Assembly (NCBI RefSeq): GCF_032854445.1
Contig: NC_088303.1
Location: forward strand, 28,625,265 to 28,689,264
Length of the DNA: 64,000 nucleotides
Direction of reading: 5' to 3'
DNA from: Liolophura sinensis
Taxonomy: Eukaryota > Mollusca > Polyplacophora > Chitonida > Chitonidae
In this document: positions 51,325 to 63,130 of the stretch, one piece after another
Numbering within the stretch: position 1 is the first letter of the stretch
Layout of the letters: every line of letters begins with the position of its first letter
Notes under the pieces: model-generated
The model's database searches: none
Seen by the model: the letters and a program-made list of their open reading frames with translations, nothing else
What the model was told of the DNA's origin: nothing
Translations under genes and position numbers: made by a program

Positions 51325-52143
51325 AAAGGTTACTTGATAGGTCCATGCGAAAGCCCGCCATTCGATATTCATCGTGTTAGTCAAATCGGTTTAGCAACAG
51401 GAAAGTACTCGGGCAATAAACAGTCGATGTAGATTCATCTTCGCCGCACAACAAAACTGAACACTCAAGTATTAATGATTTGATAAGCACAGATGATTTC
51501 TCTCTCAAATACATCAAGATCTATGAAGTTATGAACAAGATCGCTGAGTTGGGTGAACGTTCATATTTGTGCGAAACGGACATTACTGATCCCTCCAAGC
51601 TAGCTAATCCCCAGTGATCCACAGTTGTGGTACCTATACGGAATTAAGTGGCAGGGTTTGTATTTCATTTATGTACATCTAGCCTTTGGTTCCCGATCTA
51701 GTCCCAAAATTTTTGACCAACTGTTCGAAATGCCTATGTTGGTTTGCTGTGAATTAATATAAGATGGAGGTAATATTCCCTTTACTGAACGATTTCTTTG
51801 ACTGTAGACAGGCCTCATGGCATAGCCGAGAGAACCAGGGCTCTCCAATCTCTTATGCTTAACAGACTAAATATACAGGTAGCCGCACATTAAACATGTG
51901 GCCCCGTTATAGTCAACGAATGCTTGGGAATTATCCTGGACTCTGAGAACATTGGAATCTAGACTACGACAGGACCAGGCATTTAGGATCATGAAGATAA
52001 TAAAGCCATTCCGAAGAGCACTGTCTAGTACCAAAAGAGACTTTCTAAGCTTAAGGCACCTCAATTTTGCCACTAGGGTTATTTTACCAGGTAGATCTTT
52101 TATTTCATTCCTATTGGATCAGTCTAGTCAGGTAACGGAGTAA
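51325..52143 (+). pseudogene. Reverse transcriptase of the retrotransposon, broken
   Basis: Successive pieces in shifting frames match the DIRS/Ngaro reverse transcriptase: YLIGPCESPPFDIHRV and GLATGKYSG from 51331, DDFSLKYIKIYEVMNKI, and motif A with the first catalytic Asp intact (ETDITD, Asp codon 51579-51581). Then come LYGIKWQGLYF and FGSRSSPKIFDQL. The usual YLDD-type catalytic box reads LLNDFF at 51782-51799, so its first Asp is Asn. The 3' part (51952-52143) carries the family-typical LRHLNFATRVILPGRSF. In life it would copy element RNA into DNA. Stops and frameshifts make it inactive. Confidence 0.85.
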
Positions 52144-52149
52144 CATTAT

Positions 52150-52660
52150 TTCGTCAACATTACCACAGATGCTAAGAAGGATATTCGCATGTGGCCTGTA
52201 TTCCTTCAGCAGTGGAACGGGAAGAGCATGTTTCTGAAGAAAACGACCATAACTAGGCCAAATTTAGGGCTATTCACTGGCGCTACTTCTACTATAGGCT
52301 TTGCTAGAATTCTACGGGGGAATTGATTCCAATCGACGTGACCCTCAGACTTGGAAGCTATTTCTAACAAACACATATCTATGGCACATACGGAGTTATA
52401 CCCTATTGTAGTTGCATTCGTCCTGTGAGGACATACTTGGGCAGGTAAACGTATTTTATTTCATTCCGATAACATCGCCATAGGATACATCATTCAGAAA
52501 GCCAGATTCAAATGTTCGTGCGCTTGATGATGCGTTTTACTTGGTGTCAAGTTGTACACAATTTTGTAGCCTACGCTAGACATCCCTGGCTGTAAAAATG
52601 AGATAGCTGATTCTTTGTCTCGATTCCAGATGGAAAGGTTCAGGACATTGGCACCTTGAA
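52150..52660 (+). pseudogene. RNase H domain of the retrotransposon, broken
   Basis: Follows the reverse transcriptase with the family linker (TDAKKDIRMWPVFLQQWNGK). The first catalytic position, normally Asp in an LFTDAS-like motif, is Gly (LFTGAT, codon 52279-52281). The Glu (AHTELYPIVVAF) and the second Asp (ILFHSDNIAIGYI) remain. An in-frame stop separates those two. The end, IADSLSRFQMERF, is characteristic of DIRS/Ngaro elements. RNase H removes the RNA strand after copying. Confidence 0.8.
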
Positions 52661-52689
52661 CACAGCAGAACCCCACATCTTGCTCATCT

Positions 52690-53684
52690 CACTCAGAAGT
52701 GACTTTCGTCTGAATTACATAGTTGATGATCTACTTGAAAACTCAGTTAAATCCAATACCAAGAAACTTTATCAGACATCCGTACACCCATTACTCTGCT
52801 TCATGCCAATGCATGGAATTCAATGCGCTTAAAATTGCTTGCCAACGTTAACCGAAGATCTGGTTATTCTGTTCGTAACTGATTCTTATGACAATTTACA
52901 TCTCAGACACACTACCATCAGGCCTTACCTCTCAGAAATCAAGTACAAGTATAGTAGGATGGGTTTTGGTAACCCTATACCTGATACATAAGGGCGTTTA
53001 CAGCTCGTTCTTAATGCCACTTCTAAACTCCCTAATGAGTAGACATCAACAGAGATTAACTGTTACATATGGTATTTTATGTAAGCTACATGAGAATTAT
53101 TCAACATGAGGTGTTTAACCCATATGTAGACGAATTGTTACAGGCAGTTTGCTCGTTGGCGTTGTTTACATTCCTGAGATGTGGAGAATTTACTGTCATA
53201 GGCCCATTTAAATCATCTTTTCACCTGACGCTAAGTGACTTGAGGTCGTCAGGAAAAGGAGATGACTTCGTGCTGACACTGAAGTCCTCGAGGACTGATC
53301 CCACATATCGTAATTGGTAAAAGTAATTCAGAAGTTTGTGCCGTAGTATGTATGTCTAGATACTGGTGAACTAGAGTGAAATGTAGTCGTGACCAGCCTA
53401 ACCCATTGTTCCTCACTGATGATCGCGAAGCACTTTCCAGGTCCTACTACTTCGGCAAATTAATTATAGTACTGGAAAGATCGAGTTTGCAAGAGGAAGC
53501 ATACTCTGGACACTCATTCAGGATGGGAAGGACTACTTCCGCTGCAGAAGTGGGCATACACTACCACCTTATTAAAGAGATGGGGCAAGGGTCATCGAAC
53601 TGTTATACCACGTATATTAAAACTGATATCACTTGTAAGCAAAATGCATTGCAAAGAATGGTTAATCGAGGTTTTTCAGCATGA
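52690..53684 (+). pseudogene. Tyrosine recombinase of the retrotransposon, broken
   Basis: The N-terminal DNA-binding part is spread over several frames (HTTIRPYLSEIKYKYSRMGF, then RLTVTYGILCKLHE). The catalytic part lies in two open frames. FLRCGEFT carries the first catalytic Arg (53177-53179). GHSFRMG carries His (53511-53513) and Arg (53520-53522). CYTTYIKT carries the likely nucleophile, Tyr at 53613-53615 (Tyr at 53604-53606 is the alternative). So the R-H-R-Y set is still readable, although a frame change and a stop between 53320 and 53376 break the protein. The normal role is integration of the circular DNA copy. Confidence 0.85.
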
Positions 53685-54359
53685 CAATAATAATACATAT
53701 TGAGATGCATCGTATTTCATTGAAGCCAGTACTAAGTTCTTGACATATAGAGCGTAACTTGGCCTTCATATGATCCAGTTTTATCAGAGAACAGGTCTCA
53801 GCCATATTTGTGTTCTCTTGTCGAGGGTATATAGGTTTCGCACATTAAGGTACATACAAATATGTTTCATTACACTATGGTTGATGTTGTAACATGGTGC
53901 TAAATTGTTATTCCCATACAAAACATGTTGCGCCGGGAATACGGGTGGATGTTTTCACGTTTCTTAACAATGTTACAATATCATCATTCAAGTGTGACCA
54001 TTTGTGTACATGTCCACCAGGTACCTAGGCTATAGTTACGAGTTCATTAATTACACTGGAATTAATAATCGTATACAGTAATGTGTGACCCATTCACTTA
54101 TCCTATACCTAATACAAAGTTATTTTCACTTTGGAGTATTCAACTGTATCCGCAGTCTCAACTTGGGCATTAGTTGAAGTGTACTATCAAACTTCCCTTT
54201 ATTTCTTTTCCAACTGTGAAAATAATTAGGCCGACGACACACTTGAGTTATTCAGTTATCTACGTACTCCCCAGAGCACCATGATTCATCAGATCATAGT
54301 CGTTTCTCAGCAGTGAAACTGGTGTTCCAACCATAGAATACCCTCTTATATGTTCATTG
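53685..54359. other. Spacer between the retrotransposon and the tandem array
   Basis: No recognised gene. It probably includes the 3' end of the retroelement, whose boundary I cannot place. Confidence 0.4.
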
Positions 54360-57300
54360 TGCTCAGAAATGGAACTTGCGAATATTACTTAAGCCAGAAG
54401 CCAAAACAACGCTATCTTTCACTCGTCGAGATTCCATCCGTAAGGAACTGGCTTCTTGTAGATACTTAAAACCTCGGGCTCAGATATGACATAGAAAGAT
54501 AGTCCGTGCTAGGATGTCCCTATAGGCGGTGTTCTGATTGCAGAGGCGAGTGCTTCCAGAAGATATAAAGTGATATCATTAAACGGCAACCCTGAAGACA
54601 ACTGGCCCAATACAAAATTGCTCCTTGTCTCGGCGTTTCTGGTGTGAAGGCTTTGAGCCCTTTAATAACTAGAACGAAGAGGATATACTGATGTTTAGGT
54701 TTGTGTTTCGATCAACAAAAATAGCGTTGGCAGAATAATGTATATATGGTGATTAGGTTAAATCTGTTTCAATATCCTTCCTTGTCTTTAATTATCAAAA
54801 TAAAATCATCACACACATGCATATATACAGTTCTTTTGTTACCTGTGTTCTTGATTGAAGTTTATAAGTAGCTCTTCAAGACTTGAAACATGCAAGATGA
54901 ACGCTTTTCTATTCTCTGTCTTTGTCAGTTGGACTGGGAAAAAACATTTATGACAACATAGATTAAGACTTCCCCTTCCTTTGTAAACACTGCCTGGAAA
55001 AACATTCCTATACCCATGCGCTTGGATACGTGTTTTTCTATGAGCACTGCACATGCCTGAGGTCCGAGTTTCCGCCTGTACATCAGTTCCGCCATTCAAC
55101 TGTCTGCTTGCAGACTTGTAATGGAGTCGGGACATCTTCACTACAACCTCTGCGGAAAGCCTGATAAATTTCATTGACCTGGAATGTCAATTTTCTTCAG
55201 TAACTAAGGTTTACGAGCTAATTCAAACTGACTCTCGGGAGACAACGTATCGCGTCTTAATCCCGCGTTAACTAACCACTTGATCAGCCGTCCTGTGTGA
55301 GTTGAGAGCTACAGCCACTGAGGTCGAAGGTGTATCAGTGATCTTCGAAATATGACAAGCAGTCACTCAAATTCGTCTCTATTTCAATGCTACCAGCCAA
55401 TTATATGGTGGCTCATCAGTTTTTGTAGCTTACGGTTTTGAACTTGGCTATACGCCCACAACCGTAAACCCTCCATGACGTCTTTTTGAAGCCTTTGAGA
55501 TGACCCACTGCTGTTTAGTGACCCTCCGGCTGGATTTATCTTACCAGTTAGTGTTACCGTGCACCCATTCTGGCTCACACATCCAACAGGATATCAAACC
55601 CTCAGTATGTGCGAGCAAACGGGATCTCCTCAAACAACGAGTGGCTATAATATACTCCATGGTCTCCAGATAACCCAAACGCATGGACTTGTTCATTACA
55701 CCGAAATCAGGGAAGCTAGTTAAAGTGAGGATAAGAAAACGTGGTTTATCCGTAGTATTCAATTCACCTTTAATTAAGTCTCTATTGAAAATCATCAAGC
55801 ACTGGTTCATTAAAAAATAAACATGGCATGTTCTGAAACTTTTGCACGATGGAAAACATGTTATTTTCAGTTAAAAGAAATAAAAACGCATCAGAGTTCC
55901 TGAATTCATTTCTCATTGCCGTTCAAACTTACGATGATAAGTTAATTAACTCACTGTTTTATCGGTGGGTTTTTTTCCTTTGTCAATCACCACTGTGTCA
56001 ATTTCAATTCACCATGGTCAATAAAAATCAGTTCAAATAAAGATATGATACATACTCATCATACATCACAGGTTAACAATTTTTGTTCTTCTTTTAAAGG
56101 AATAACTAATGAAGTATTACAGCTTTCGACATCCAGTTCTTCAGTTGTTGTTGATTAGCACGACCTGCTCTGGAACAGTGCTTGCTTTCGAATAATTTCT
56201 TTTGTTTACTCACAGAATGGGCCTATATCAAGTGTTTTGTGGAATAAAATAACTGTGTATATTCTCAATCTTATGGTGATTCGTCCAAGAACTATTGATA
56301 CCGATTTTTGTCACTGTGTAAAATACAAAAAAAAGATCCGTGCGAAGTCTAGCGATTTCGGCTGAAGTTGGCCAAGACTGGCAGCACAGAAAACAGATTC
56401 ACGTAAGCATGCATGCTGCAAAACAGTCAAACAAACTAATCCATAACAACTGGCGTTAACATCATTCGTGTTTATGGTCATATAATGTAAAGGCCAGCTC
56501 GAAAACACGAAATTTCACACACTGGTTTACAGAAGGTTTCTACTCTTTAAAAGGGGTTTCTTTGTATATAGGTATACAAAGCAAGAAAACAATCATGCAA
56601 ACAGAAAATAATTGTAACTGAGCAATGTGTCGCCTGGCGCCTTTTTTGCTACTATGACAGCAGTGGCAACCCTGAGGCTAAAGCAAATCACATTTGGTGT
56701 TTAGAATATACGTTTTGAAAATAGGTTGTCATTTCCGGAATCCCTGATTTAGTTTTATTCTTTAGTCACCTAAGTTACATGTCTCTGAAACTTCCGGGAC
56801 ATGGGTTTGACGATAAAACTTTGAAGATTATTGATTATGTGCTAAATCCATTTCCTTCCTGACAGCTTGTCAAGAGATCAACGTTAGAAAAACATGTTTT
56901 AAAACAAATTCTGATCAGGAAATACACAAAAAGTCTGCCTTTGCAAAAGAAATCGTTCTGCAGTTATTTTAGATTCAATCTCTGAGTGATGTATTTAATC
57001 ACCGCTATAGCTTTCTTGTTGAAATGTTACTCAACAGATCGATTCGAGCGAGATTATGGACGTCAGTTGAAAAGGCTACCAAATAGCACAGGATAGTCAC
57101 ACTTCTTTTGACAAATTACGTTTTAGCTGTTCAGGTATATTTTCCAGTAAAGTATTTCCATCCCAAATCCAAGTCAACTCGGCTGTAGATGTAATGAAAT
57201 CATTTATGTCGCATATCCCCTTTCAGTGACCGAAGAGAGGGTAAGCGGCTAAACTCTTCAAACGTGCCTTCCGATTTAGAGGAGTTCTTATATAAAATTT

Positions 57301-57889
57301 CGTAGTGCTCATAGAGACTCCTATAATTAAGACAATGTCCACAAAATTTTCTAAAAAGGAGTAAAACACAGTGGAAATCATACATAGCTGATTAACGCTC
57401 ACTCGAACTTCTGTAATTGAGTGACGCCCCATAAAAACTGTGATTTTTAGTAACGATCGGAGAAACTTCTGTTCCTGACTACTATACCATCGCTCCGTGA
57501 AACATCTGTTTTTTCAACTTTTTGAAACCTTTGCGAACTGGAAACAAATGCTCAAAGAAATGTCTGTAATTGTGTAATTCAGATAGTACAAATTGTCCAA
57601 TTACTGACTGGCCGCTTAACCGTCCAATGAAAACAAAAGAAAAAACAAGATTCAATATGAGTTTTTCGGGACCCTGGACGAAAGCAATCGATCTTGCAAA
57701 TTCATCGGCCGCTCGCCGCTGGTCCTAAATTGGGATAATTTGTGTCAAAACTCTGCGATTCTGATCTAAAGACAATGTTGTTTAGATTTAGACAGACAAG
57801 AATACACTGGCTGAGGTGTAACAAATGAGTAGTCTATACTAATCACACTGGAGCAATTAGCTGGAATTCCGTGACACATTTGTAAAATT
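54360..57889 (+). repeat. Long tandem unit, copy B (~3.5 kb)
   Basis: First full unit of a head-to-tail array. The anchor ccagaag occurs at 54394 here, at 57923 (as ccagaaa) in copy C and at 62728 in copy D. Landmarks shared with C run all along it: attaggttaaatc, actgggaaaa, acatttatgacaacataga, gactctcgggaga, caggatatc, attcgtccaagaactatt, cagcacagaaaacagattca and actcgccgctg-like text. It lacks about 850 bases present in C between 60,081 and 61,071. No open frame is conserved between copies. Confidence 0.88.
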
Positions 57890-60800
57890 GTCCAAAGATA
57901 GAACTGGCGCATTGTTCTGAAGCCAGAAAAGTTTCCATCCGTAAAGAGTTGGCCTCTTGTAAATATGGAAAACCCCAAAGGTGACACAGAAAGACTGTCC
58001 GTGGGTGGTTGTCCCTACAGGCTCTGTTCTAGTTACAGTGGCTGGATGCGTCAAAAAGATTTATTTACTTATTTGATCGGTGTTTTACTCAAGAACATTT
58101 CACTAATACAACGGCGGCCAGCCCACGAGGCCTCCGCGGGTTGCTGACAGACCTTCCCACTTCAAGAAGGTATAAAGTGATGTGATCAAGCGGTCACCCT
58201 GATGACGTATAGCCCAACACAAGCATGCTCTCAGTCTCGGCGTTTTCGATGTGTAAGTTTTGCGCTTTTTATGAAGAAGAAGAGGATATGCAGGTGTTTA
58301 GGTTTGTCTTCGACCTAGTAGCTACACAAATAGCTTTGGCAGAATTATGTATACATTGTGATTAGGTTAAATCCATCAAACCCATATTCAATATATTCAA
58401 ACCTTCCTTGTTGTCTTTCATCAATACAAGATCATCTTTACCCACACATGCACATGTGCAGTTGCTTTGTTATGCTCTGTGTTCTTGTTTAGATTCTTGT
58501 TAGCTCGGAGAACAGTTGGCCATGTTTATAGGTTAGCTTTCACATTAATCACTCTGAATCATTCACAAACCTAGAACTCTGTCCTGTCGCCTGCGCTGTT
58601 TTCATAGTGTCAAAGCAAGTTTCCCCAACAAGTTTCCCGTGATCATAAAGTAATTCTGCTCTAATTCCACACCCCAACTACATCATTAACCTAACACAAA
58701 TTTATTAATCTAACCGTTTAATTAACCCATTGCTACATAGACCTATTATGTCGTTAAGTTTTGACTTGTGGAATATACAAGCCCAAGTAATTAATTAATT
58801 TTGGTAACGTTTTCTCTTATTTGGCCTGTTGAAAGGCATGAGTTGATATATTACATAATCCCACAAGTAGCTCTTCAAAACCTGATAAATGGAAGATAAA
58901 CACTTTTCTATTTTTTTATCTTTGTCAATTGGACTGGGAAAAACATTTATGACAACATAGATTAAGACTTCACATTCCTTTGTAAACTTTGTAAAACCTT
59001 TGTAAAAATTCCTTTGGATACCTGTTTTTCTATCAGTACTTGACATGCCTGAGGGAGTGAGCTTGAAGTCTGAGTTTCCGCATGTACATCAGTTCCGCCA
59101 TTCAATTGGCTGATTCCCGAATTGTACCGGTCAGGACATCTTCACTACATCCTCTGCGGCTAACCTGATAAATTTCGTTGACCTGGAATGTCAGTAACCT
59201 AAGGTTTACGAGCTAAATCAAACTGACTCTCGGGAGAAAACGTATCGCGTCTTAATCCCGGGTTAACTAACCACTTGATCAGTAGTCCTGTGTGGGCTGG
59301 GGGCTAAAGCTACTGAAGACGACAGTGTATCAGTGCTCTGCTAGGATAAGGAGATACTCAAATTCTTCTCTATTCTAATGCTACCAGCCAATTATTTAGT
59401 CGCTGATCGGTTTTCTAGCGTACGGTTTTGAACTTGTCATCCTATCACCCTAAACCTCAATGCTTGTTGAGTTACCCTCCGGTTCCATTTATCTTAGTAA
59501 GTAGTACCTTGCCAGCCATTCTCGCCCAGTGCGATTCTAGCATCCACATCCAGCAGGATATCCCAATCTCAGTGTGTATGAGCAAACGGGATCTCCCAAA
59601 ACACTAAGTGACTTTAACATACTCCATGGTCTCCAGATAACCCAACCGTTTGTGCTTGTTGGAGAAGCTTGTCAAAACGGGGAATAAGGAAACAACATTT
59701 ATCCCCATTATTCAATTCACCTTTCATCAAGCATCTATTGAAAATCATCAAGCAGTGGTTCATTCAAAAATTACCATGGCATGTTGTGAAACCTTTGCAC
59801 CCTATATACGTGGAACGTTATCTTCAGTGAGAAGAATAAAAATATATCAGCGTCAGTGGGTTCATTTCTTATTGTCATTAAAACTTAAGATAGGTTAATT
59901 AGCCCACTACTTTATTGGGATTTTTCTTCATTTATTCATATCCAAACAAGGGATTTGCCAATCACACTTTGTCAATTTTATTTTGCCATCGCCAAATAAA
60001 AACCAGTTCAATTAAAGATGTCAAAAATACTCATTCTACAATATATAACAGTATTACAGCTTTCGACATTCAGTATTTCTGTTGTTGTTGATTAGCACTA
60101 TCTGCTTTGGGCCAGTGTTTGCTTCCAATAATTGGCTTTATTCACTCAGAGAAGGGGCCAGTATTAATTCTTTTGTTGAATGAACCAATTGTGCTTAGCG
60201 TAAATTAGCAGGTTACATCACCAACCATCATCAGGTCAAGTCACGTGAAGTTAATCTAATGACTGACCTCTAAACTTAGCCAATCAGTTCTTCTTCCCAG
60301 CCTATCCAATTAGCCGTTGCCCTTGTTTTATTTGAAGGCTGGTTTCAATCCTATATAAGAATAGGTCAGGAATAAACGCCCTCCGGGTTATAGGCCTACC
60401 TTTTTCTCAGAAATGTGAAGTCTTCATAAAACATTAAAGCCAAAATTACGCTTCAGGAAAATGTACATATTTATATATTTCAAAATTGAAGTGGATATTT
60501 CAAGAGATCTTGGAAAAAATGCTCAAACGTTCAACATATTGCGGAAAACAGTGTTCTTTCTGTTTTCTTCCTTTCTATTCTTTCTAAATTAAACCTCTTA
60601 ATATTTCGACGCGAAGTTTTAAACCACACAACCTCACATGGAGGAGAACAATCTCTCTAAACCAAACCTTTAAAAACTTACCCTAAAGTTCGTATATACA
60701 TCGGCATGATTTATGAGGACAATTGATCTCTTTTCCACTGGAAACATAAGCCAGATGGATCGATCTAAAAAGCATTTTCTGAAGCCTTTTTATCTTCCAT

Positions 60801-62696
60801 TCTAAGGTTTCTAAGTGGTTTTATGTGTTGAGAGCCTCTTTTTGAGGCAATCAGTGTAAATCACTTCCGGATCGCGACAAGTATTGCATAGTAACAGTCG
60901 CGTCATGAGAACTCCGAATTAGCCCAAGAGCTTGGCTTTCAAGAAAGTGGAATAATTCTATGATATGCACACATACATAAAATAAAATGTGACAAAATGA
61001 TTTCACATGACACATTTATTGAGAATAAAGTTAAGGTTTGCTGTTCTCCATACAATTGAGATTCGTCCAAGAACTATTCGAACAGATGTTTGGCACTGAG
61101 TAAACTAAAAAAATCTCTGTGACGTTTAGTGATTTCGGCTGAAGTAGACCAACACATGCCAGCACAGAAAACAGATTCACTTAAGCATGCATGCAGCAAA
61201 ACAGTCCAACAAACTAATCAATAATAACTACCGTTAACGTCATTTGTGTTTACGGTCATATAAAGAAATCCCGAAAACACGAAGTTTCACACACTGGTTG
61301 ACAGAAGGTTTCTACTTTTTTAATGGGGTTTCTTTGTATATACATGTACAAAGCCAGAAAGCACTTAAGGCACAAGATACGTTTAACTGAACAATGTATC
61401 ACCTGACGCCTTTAATTGCCACTGCATTCATAGACCACTACATTCCCGTGAAGGTATGAAAGTCTAACATGATAAGCAGCATTAATTTGATTACACACAT
61501 GGCGTAATGTTTAATGTGAGTAAATCCAGTATATGGCGTTCAAAACTCATTCAACATTGATTAAAACGTTGCACCCTTGTTATGCGGATCTCTGCGGATG
61601 TATAATTTTAAAATGTTTTAAAGCAAATTCTGATTGAACGTTCCTGAATAAAAAAAATACAAAAGTCTTCCTCGTACAAAAGAAACCGTTCATTTTAGAT
61701 TCAATTTCAGCGTCCTGTGTTGAATCATCGCCTTGGCTTCCTTGTTTAAATGTTACTGAACAGGTCAATTCGAGCGAGATTATAACTATTACTTCGAAAG
61801 TGTTCCCTGTGGCACAGGAGAGTCACACTTCTGTTGACCAATCACATTTTGGATGTTTACATTTATTTGCCAGTGAAGTAATGTCAATCCTGAATCCTGG
61901 TCACCTCGGTTATAAATGAAATGAAATTACTAATGACACAGCCCCTTTTTAAAAGGCCTTCATTTAAGCGAATTCTTCTGCGGTTCGAGTCTTGAATTAA
62001 AGCAGGGCACAGTGCAACTTCCGTAAATGAGCGAAGCTCAGTGGAAATCTTGCACAGTTGAATAACGCTCCCTTGGACTTCTGTCACTAACGCAAGTGAA
62101 GCATCCTATAAACAACAAAAGCTCCATTAAAGGTCAGTTGCTGAGTAGTGCCTGATTGATTCTCCGTAAAACCTACCTTATTGGAACACATTTCGCCAAA
62201 ATGGAAGCTAACGATCGTAGAATGGTCTGTGATTCAGTAATTCAGACAGTACGATTTATCCAATTACTGGATAGCCGATTACCATACAATCAAAAAACAA
62301 ACAGAAACATTCAATGTGACTTTTTCGGGTCGCTGACCGAAAGTAAATGACATTGTACATTCATCAGCCACTCGCCGCTGTTGATCCTAAACTGAAATAG
62401 CTTGCGTCTAACCGATCTCTACATACCCCCTTTCAATTAGTTATTAGAGTCGCCGTGATTTGCCAATCTCGGCTTGAGTCAGTGATCTAAAGTCTTCCAG
62501 AAAAAAGTAAGATGGTGCCAGATTGCAAAAAGATCGAAACCCCTGCTGCTCTGATCTACATAAAGACAATTTTGCTCAGATTTATACAGACATGTATAGG
62601 CCGGCTGAGATGTCCCCATTACAGAGCAGCCTGTACTAATCACATTGGAGCAATTAGCTACTACTACTAGGTTCGGTGAGACACTTGCAAAGCTGC
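57890..62696 (+). repeat. Long tandem unit, copy C (~4.8 kb)
   Basis: Second unit, longer than B. It carries a SINE fragment at 58058-58160, the ~850-base segment missing from B, and an extra ~100 bases near 62,410-62,530. The extra segment contains a TATA-like cctatataagaata near 60,350 followed by aataaacg. Frames of 60-90 codons inside are not shared with B, so I see no protein. Its function is unknown. It may be a large satellite or a duplicated non-autonomous element. Confidence 0.88.
58058..58160 (-). mobile_element. SINE family 1 fragment inside copy C
   Basis: atttatttacttatttgatc, gtgttttactcaagaacatt, tcactaatacaacggcggcc and gttgctgacagaccttccca follow the reverse of the family. 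The flanks (gtcaaaaag before, ttcaagaag after) may be a decayed target-site duplication. Copies B and D lack it at the same place, so it inserted after the duplication that made C. Confidence 0.8.
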
Positions 62697-63130
62697 CCAG
62701 AAATGGAATTGGCGAGTTCTTCCTATGCCAGAAGCCATTGCAACGGTATATCTTCGATGTATTGTGTTTCCATCTGTATGAGATTAGCTTCTTGTAGATA
62801 GGGAAAACGGCCGGTTTAAAGGTGATAAAGAAAGACATGTTTTTCGTGCTTCACGAAAATATAAAATGGTGTGATTAAACGGCCATCCTGGGGGCGACTA
62901 GGCCAACACAAACATGCTCTCAGTCTCAGAGTTTCTAAACATTCAGTGAAAGCTCTTGGCTCTTTAAGAACTAGAACTAGTATACAAGTCTTTATGTTTT
63001 GACGCACGCGAACAGCGTGAACGGAATGATAACATGGTGGCTAAATCTGTCATGGCAAGACACAACCTCCCTTGTTGTAATTCATCAACACAGGCCCATC
63101 ATAACACATAAACATACACATATCGGGAAA
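62697..63130 (+). repeat. Long tandem unit, partial copy D
   Basis: Restarts the unit with cccagaaatggaattggcga and atgccagaagccattgcaac. It continues through gctctcagtctcagagtttc and ctttaagaactagaac and fades after caacacaggcccatcataac. Confidence 0.75.

Larger units (their letters stand above)
50290..53684 (+). mobile_element. DIRS/Ngaro-like tyrosine-recombinase retrotransposon, decayed
   Basis: The order of coding remnants on the plus strand is Gag-like protein with a zinc finger, reverse transcriptase, RNase H and tyrosine recombinase. This is the layout of DIRS-order retroelements, which integrate with a recombinase instead of a DDE integrase. All parts carry stops and frameshifts, so the copy cannot be autonomous. 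No methyltransferase or hydrolase domain was seen. The limits given are those of the coding remnants. The terminal repeats, split direct in Ngaro and inverted in DIRS, were not located, so the subfamily is unresolved. Confidence 0.88.
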
